From positions 5,967,001-6,031,000 of the forward strand of contig NZ_LT707064.1 in assembly GCF_900156465.1 (NCBI RefSeq): a stretch of DNA of 64,000 nt, written 5' to 3'. The position numbers were made by a program, and so were the translations under genes. This DNA comes from Pseudomonas sp. 7SR1 (GTDB lineage Bacteria > Pseudomonadota > Gammaproteobacteria > Pseudomonadales > Pseudomonadaceae). The notes beneath the pieces are model-generated. The model saw only the letters and a program-made list of their open reading frames with translations. It searched no databases and was not told the origin of the DNA. Below, piece by piece: positions 60,724 to 64,000 of this stretch; position 1 is the stretch's first letter; each line of letters begins with the position of its first letter.

Positions 60724-61587
60724 TCAGCGGCTTTTACGAAACACGAACGCCAGCCCGATGATAATCAGCACCATCCCCAGCACGCTCAACAACGCCAGCC
60801 GGTTGCCGAATACCAGGTAATCCATGATGGCCGTCACCGCCGGCACCAGGTAGAACAGGCTGGTGACATTCACCAGGTTGCCCCGTGCGATCAAGCGGTA
60901 CAGCAACAACGTCGCCAGTACCGAGACCACCAGCGCCATCCACAACACCGGCACGATGAAACCCGCGTTGTGCTCGAAGTGAAACGGCTGGAACGGCACG
61001 AACACCGCACACAGGACAAGCCCGGCCAGGTACTGGACAGGCAGCGTGCCCAAGGGATTGTCGGTGATGCGTTTCTGCATGATCGAGCCGGCCGTCATGC
61101 TCAACAGCGCCAGCAGCCCGCACAGCATCCCGGCCAGGGACATACCGGCCAGGCCGATGCCCTGGTACACCACCATGACCAGCCCGGCCAACCCCAGCAT
61201 CAGGCCGAACATCCGCTGCCAGGAGCGCTGGCGCTCCATGAGCACCACGGTAAGGATCGGCTGCACACCCATCAGCGTCGCCATCACCCCGGGCGTGACG
61301 TTCATCTGCAGCGCCAACAGATAGAAAATCTGATAGGCGCCCAACAGCACGAGCCCGGTGGCCGTTGCGTACAACATCGGTTGGCCCGCCTTGGGCAACT
61401 TGAACTTTAACACCGGGATCAAGACCACCAAGGCGCACAGGGCGATGGCAAAGCGGATCAGCAGGAACGCGAAGGGCGAAGCATGGGCCAGGCCCAGTTT
61501 GGAAAAGATCGCCCCGCTGCTCCACAGCAGGACGAACAGGCTCGTGGAAGCCGCCGCCAATAAGGCGTTTCTGGAAAGGAAAAACAT
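60724..61587 (-). CDS. EamA/DMT-family transporter
   Basis: A 287-residue transporter with ten spans (LLWSSGAIFSKLGLAHASPF in span 1; LLALQMNVTPGVMATLMGVQ; LLYRLIARGNLVNVTSLFYL). ATG at 61587 has CAGGTGG 5 nt upstream. It is a distant paralogue of the convergent EamA gene. A long leader of about 340 bp with a folded candidate RNA (61685-61736) lies upstream and may control it. Confidence 0.88.
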   Translation of the reverse strand: MFFLSRNALLAAASTSLFVLLWSSGAIFSKLGLAHASPFAFLLIRFAIALCALVVLIPVLKFKLPKAGQPMLYATATGLVLLGAYQIFYLLALQMNVTPGVMATLMGVQPILTVVLMERQRSWQRMFGLMLGLAGLVMVVYQGIGLAGMSLAGMLCGLLALLSMTAGSIMQKRITDNPLGTLPVQYLAGLVLCAVFVPFQPFHFEHNAGFIVPVLWMALVVSVLATLLLYRLIARGNLVNVTSLFYLVPAVTAIMDYLVFGNRLALLSVLGMVLIIIGLAFVFRKSR

Positions 61588-61684
61588 GAATACCACCTGT
61601 TATCAGGCAAAGAGCCAACTCAGCCGAAGCTGAAGTCCAGTAGTTTTTTCAGGCGGGCACAGGGAACGGCAACGACGGCCGATC

Positions 61685-61736
61685 AGCCCTGAACGCCAAC
61701 ACCTGGCGGTGATACGACGGCGTACACCGCAGGGCT
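61685..61736 (-). ncRNA. Candidate structured leader element (three-way junction)
   Basis: In the 337-bp spacer upstream of the EamA gene, the RNA sense (minus strand) can close a 7-bp stem AGCCCTG/CAGGGCT (61736-61730 with 61691-61685). Inside are two hairpins, GGTG-TACG...CGTA-CACC (61728-61708) and CGCCA...TGGCG (61708-61694). A further hairpin CCAGCG-TTGAA-CGCTGG lies upstream (about 61799-61815). No known riboswitch consensus was recognised. A 54-codon frame overlaps this stretch without a good ribosome-binding site. Elsewhere in the spacer no gene is supported. Confidence 0.35.
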
Positions 61737-61924
61737 ACTGACAGGTGGAGGGTATTGACCGATCTGCCCACGCTGCTGGTCCCCGCACGGCACGACGCCA
61801 GCGTTCAACGCTGGAACCACAACCGCGATGACAGGGGATACAGACATGAGTCGATCTCTGGAAGGATGGGTTTGATAACCCGAGAGCGCCGACTATAACC
61901 AGCGCTCGAGGTGCAATGCAATGC

Positions 61925-62863
61925 TCAGACGAACAACCAGTAGCCCAATGCCGTCAGCACCGCTACCGCCAGGACGGGTCGCATCACGCGGTAGGCCTTG
62001 GGATGCTGGCGCTTCCACTGCTTGACCCGGCCACTGATACCGTCGCTGAACGACTTGCTCCAGGCATAGGCCCGGTTGATACCGCCGACATGTTCGTCGT
62101 CCAGGTTCTGCGGCGCGGTGGCACGTCCCAGGAAGGCGCTGATGGTGCGGTTGAGGCGCGTCATCAGTTGGCTTTTCAGCGGCCGCTCGACATCACAGAA
62201 CAGGATCACGCGGGTCTGGGGTGTTTCATTCTTGACCCAATGCACATAGGTTTCGTCGAACATCACGTCTTCGCCATCGCGCCAGGCGTAGATCTGGCCG
62301 TCGACAAAGATCCGGCAATGTTCGGAGTTGGGTGTGGAAAGCCCCAGGTGGTAGCGCAGCGAGCCGGCAAACGGGTCGCGATGGGGATTCAAGTGGCTGT
62401 CACCCGGAAGCAGGGCGAACATGGCGCCCCGGACGTTGGGAATGCGGTTGACCAATTCCACGGTCCTGGGGCACAGCTGCTCGGCCGACGGTAACGGCTT
62501 GTCGTACCACTTGAGGTAGAACCGCTTCCAGCCCTTCTTGAAGAACGAGCCGAAGCCGGCGTCGTTGTTCTTTTCGGCAGCCCGGATGTATCCCTCGTCG
62601 AACAGGCGCATGGCCTCGTCGCGAATGACCTGCCAGTTGTCCTTGAGCACATCCAGTTCCGGGAACTTGCTGCGGTCCAGATAGGGTTTGGAAGGCACTC
62701 CGGAGAACAGGTACATCAAGGCATTGTAAGGGGCGAACAACGCCGAGTGGTTGACGAACTGGCGCAACACCGGCAGGCGTGCCCTGCCGCGCAGGTGCAC
62801 ATAGAGGGTACTGCCTATGAACACCAGCAAGACCGACGCCTTGGCGACGAACGAAACGGTCAT
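61925..62863 (-). CDS. lpxO: Lipid A 2-hydroxylase LpxO-like dioxygenase
   Basis: A 312-residue Fe(II)/2-oxoglutarate dioxygenase of the aspartyl/asparaginyl beta-hydroxylase group. An N-terminal membrane anchor (VAKASVLLVFIGSTLYVHLR) is followed by the iron-site motif NPHRDPF (H-x-D), DETYVHWVKNET (distal His) and the oxoglutarate-binding Arg region (TRVILFCDVERPL), then a C-terminal span (VLAVAVLTALGYWLFV). LpxO hydroxylates a secondary acyl chain of lipid A. AAGGAG lies 7 nt before ATG at 62863. Paralogues in Pseudomonas make the exact acyl position uncertain. Confidence 0.9.
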   Translation of the reverse strand: MTVSFVAKASVLLVFIGSTLYVHLRGRARLPVLRQFVNHSALFAPYNALMYLFSGVPSKPYLDRSKFPELDVLKDNWQVIRDEAMRLFDEGYIRAAEKNNDAGFGSFFKKGWKRFYLKWYDKPLPSAEQLCPRTVELVNRIPNVRGAMFALLPGDSHLNPHRDPFAGSLRYHLGLSTPNSEHCRIFVDGQIYAWRDGEDVMFDETYVHWVKNETPQTRVILFCDVERPLKSQLMTRLNRTISAFLGRATAPQNLDDEHVGGINRAYAWSKSFSDGISGRVKQWKRQHPKAYRVMRPVLAVAVLTALGYWLFV

Positions 62864-63055
62864 TTTCAAACTCCTTGTCAAAAACTTAAGCGACGCCAAT
62901 TGCCCGACGTAGCCGAAGGCCATAGTAAAGATTCATGGCCCGGGTAAAAACCGTCCGACGCAACATTCTCTGTTGAGTAAAACGCAATAAACCCTTCTAG
63001 CATGCGTCAGCTGAACCAAGGCTGACGCCAGCAAACATTGTCCTCTGGTTCTCGC

Positions 63056-63080
63056 GGCGAGGGGATATCCCCTCGTCGCC
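63056..63080. repeat. Palindromic hairpin downstream of cysK
   Basis: GGCGAGGGGATATCCCCTCGTCGCC is a near-perfect palindrome; a short member of the GGCGAGGGGAT repeat class and perhaps a terminator aid for cysK. The spacer 62864-63103 holds no gene. Confidence 0.65.
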
Positions 63081-63103
63081 TCAGGCTTGCTTTCAACCCG
63101 ACG

Positions 63104-64000
63104 TCACTGCTGGGTCTCCTGTTCGGTGAACAGGTCGCTGAACAGCATGCTCGACAGGTACCGCTCGCCGGAATCCGGCAGGATCACCACCAGGGTCTTG
63201 CCCTGCATCTCCGGTTTTTCCGCCAGGCGCACAGCCACGGCCATCGCCGCGCCACAGGAGATGCCGCAGAGAATTCCCTCCTCCTGCATCAGTCGCAAAG
63301 CCATGGCCTTGGATTCGTCGTCGGTGACCCGCTCGACCTGGTCGACCATCGTCAGGTCGAGATTCTTCGGCACGAATCCCGCCCCGATTCCCTGGATCTT
63401 GTGGGGGCTTGGCTTGATTTCCTGGCCTGCCATCGCCTGGGTGATCACTGGCGAACTCTCGGGCTCCACCGCCACCGACAGGATCGGCTTGCCACAAGTG
63501 TTCTTGATATACCGTGAAACCCCGGTAATGGTTCCGCCGGTGCCCACGCCCGCGACCAACACATCCACTGCGCCATCGGTGTCGTTCCAGATTTCCGGGC
63601 CGGTGGTTTTTTCGTGGATGGCCGGGTTCGCCGGGTTATCGAACTGTTGGGGCATGAAATAGGTGTCGGGGTCGCTGGCGACGATTTGCGTGGCCTTCTC
63701 GATGGCCCCTTTCATCCCCTTGGCCGGCTCGGTCAGCACCAGCTCGGCGCCAAGGGCCTTGAGCACCTTGCGTCGTTCGATGCTCATGGACGCCGGCATG
63801 GTCAGCATCAGCTTGTAACCACGGGCCGCAGCCACGAACGCCAGGCCGATGCCGGTGTTGCCCGAGGTGGGCTCGACAATGGTCATGCCCGGCTTGAGCC
63901 GGCCCGTGCTTTCCGCGTCCCAGATCATGTTCGCACCGATCCGGCACTTGACCGAATAGCCCGGGTTACGCCCTTCGATCTTGGCCAGGATGGTCACGCC
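63104..64000 (-). CDS. cysK: Cysteine synthase A (5' end outside window)
   Basis: The C-terminal 299 codons of O-acetylserine sulfhydrylase, which makes cysteine from O-acetylserine and sulfide with PLP. The PLP lysine is in [11 protein letters not shown]; the substrate loop [11 protein letters not shown], the phosphate-binding [15 protein letters not shown] and the C-terminal [11 protein letters not shown] are intact. The frame is open to the window edge, so the start lies beyond 64000. The CysK pattern ([21 protein letters not shown]) fits better than CysM. Confidence 0.93.
   Translation of the reverse strand, partial: GVTILAKIEGRNPGYSVKCRIGANMIWDAESTGRLKPGMTIVEPTSGNTGIGLAFVAAARGYKLMLTMPASMSIERRKVLKALGAELVLTEPAKGMKGAIEKATQIVASDPDTYFMPQQFDNPANPAIHEKTTGPEIWNDTDGAVDVLVAGVGTGGTITGVSRYIKNTCGKPILSVAVEPESSPVITQAMAGQEIKPSPHKIQGIGAGFVPKNLDLTMVDQVERVTDDESKAMALRLMQEEGILCGISCGAAMAVAVRLAEKPEMQGKTLVVILPDSGERYLSSMLFSDLFTEQETQQ

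Noticed and set aside
61690..61850. A 54-codon minus-strand frame (MSVSPVIAVVVP...) in the EamA leader
   Set aside because: No convincing ribosome-binding site and low-complexity composition; it overlaps the folded element. Kept only as a note.
61846..61876. A nine-codon frame MSRSLEGWV as a leader peptide
   Set aside because: It is on the plus strand, opposite to both flanking genes, so it cannot attenuate either.

Overview
The window is chromosomal DNA of a fluorescent Pseudomonas, most likely of the P. fluorescens/corrugata complex. The evidence is a high-GC background, many copies of a REP/REPIN repeat (GTGGGAGCGAGC...GCTCGCTCCCAC) between genes, and a gene set familiar from that genus: gbuA/gbuR, fabH2, aceK, lpxO, an OprO/OprP porin and YcaC. 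The species call is inference.

Layout. 1-1.7 kb: the end of a type I secretion adaptor and a DTW-domain tRNA-modifying enzyme. 1.7-7.3 kb: a guanidinobutyrate locus (gbuR divergent from gbuA, then an NTF2-like protein, an NCS1 permease and a sodium:solute symporter). 7.4-7.8 kb: a 42-codon gene with a strong terminator and an Anr-box-like promoter, resembling the P. aeruginosa PA1414/SicX locus. 7.8-16.4 kb: LysR/MFS pair, a second NCS1 permease, a CvfB-like RNA-binding protein, a TorF-family porin, a lipoprotein and a DUF899 protein.

16.6-34.4 kb is the accessory heart of the window. On the minus strand it carries a two-partner-secretion contact-dependent inhibition (CDI) operon: cdiB (32636-34342), a 4218-residue cdiA (19955-32611) ending in a predicted EndoU-type nuclease, and a MafI-like immunity gene (19685-19948). 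Downstream lies a graveyard. Two further putative immunity genes are each preceded by a 22-30 codon open remnant whose stop codon overlaps the immunity ATG as ATGA, the expected scar of a displaced cdiA toxin tip. A third fragment has no start. These cassettes are bounded by short hairpin repeats and by internally deleted relics of a REP-associated transposase (RAYT) sharing AAAAGGGGACAGATTTATTTT-type ends. Beyond them are a RAYT/BrnA chimera and a HigBA-type toxin-antitoxin pair whose toxin is truncated and has an internal stop; that pair sits between two copies of the 3' end of a small gene.

34.6-64 kb is mostly core: a DEAD-box helicase, a YbdG-like mechanosensitive channel, YcaC hydrolase with divergent LysR, EamA exporters, a hybrid histidine kinase, AzoR, a LysR/hydrolase/PpiA/ABC-exporter series, a GNAT-like protein, an OprO/OprP porin with a possible Pho box, an ECF sigma factor overlapping its zinc-finger partner, FabH2, HrpA, AceK, LpxO and the start-truncated (by the window edge) CysK. 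No rRNA, tRNA, CRISPR array or intact insertion sequence was seen.
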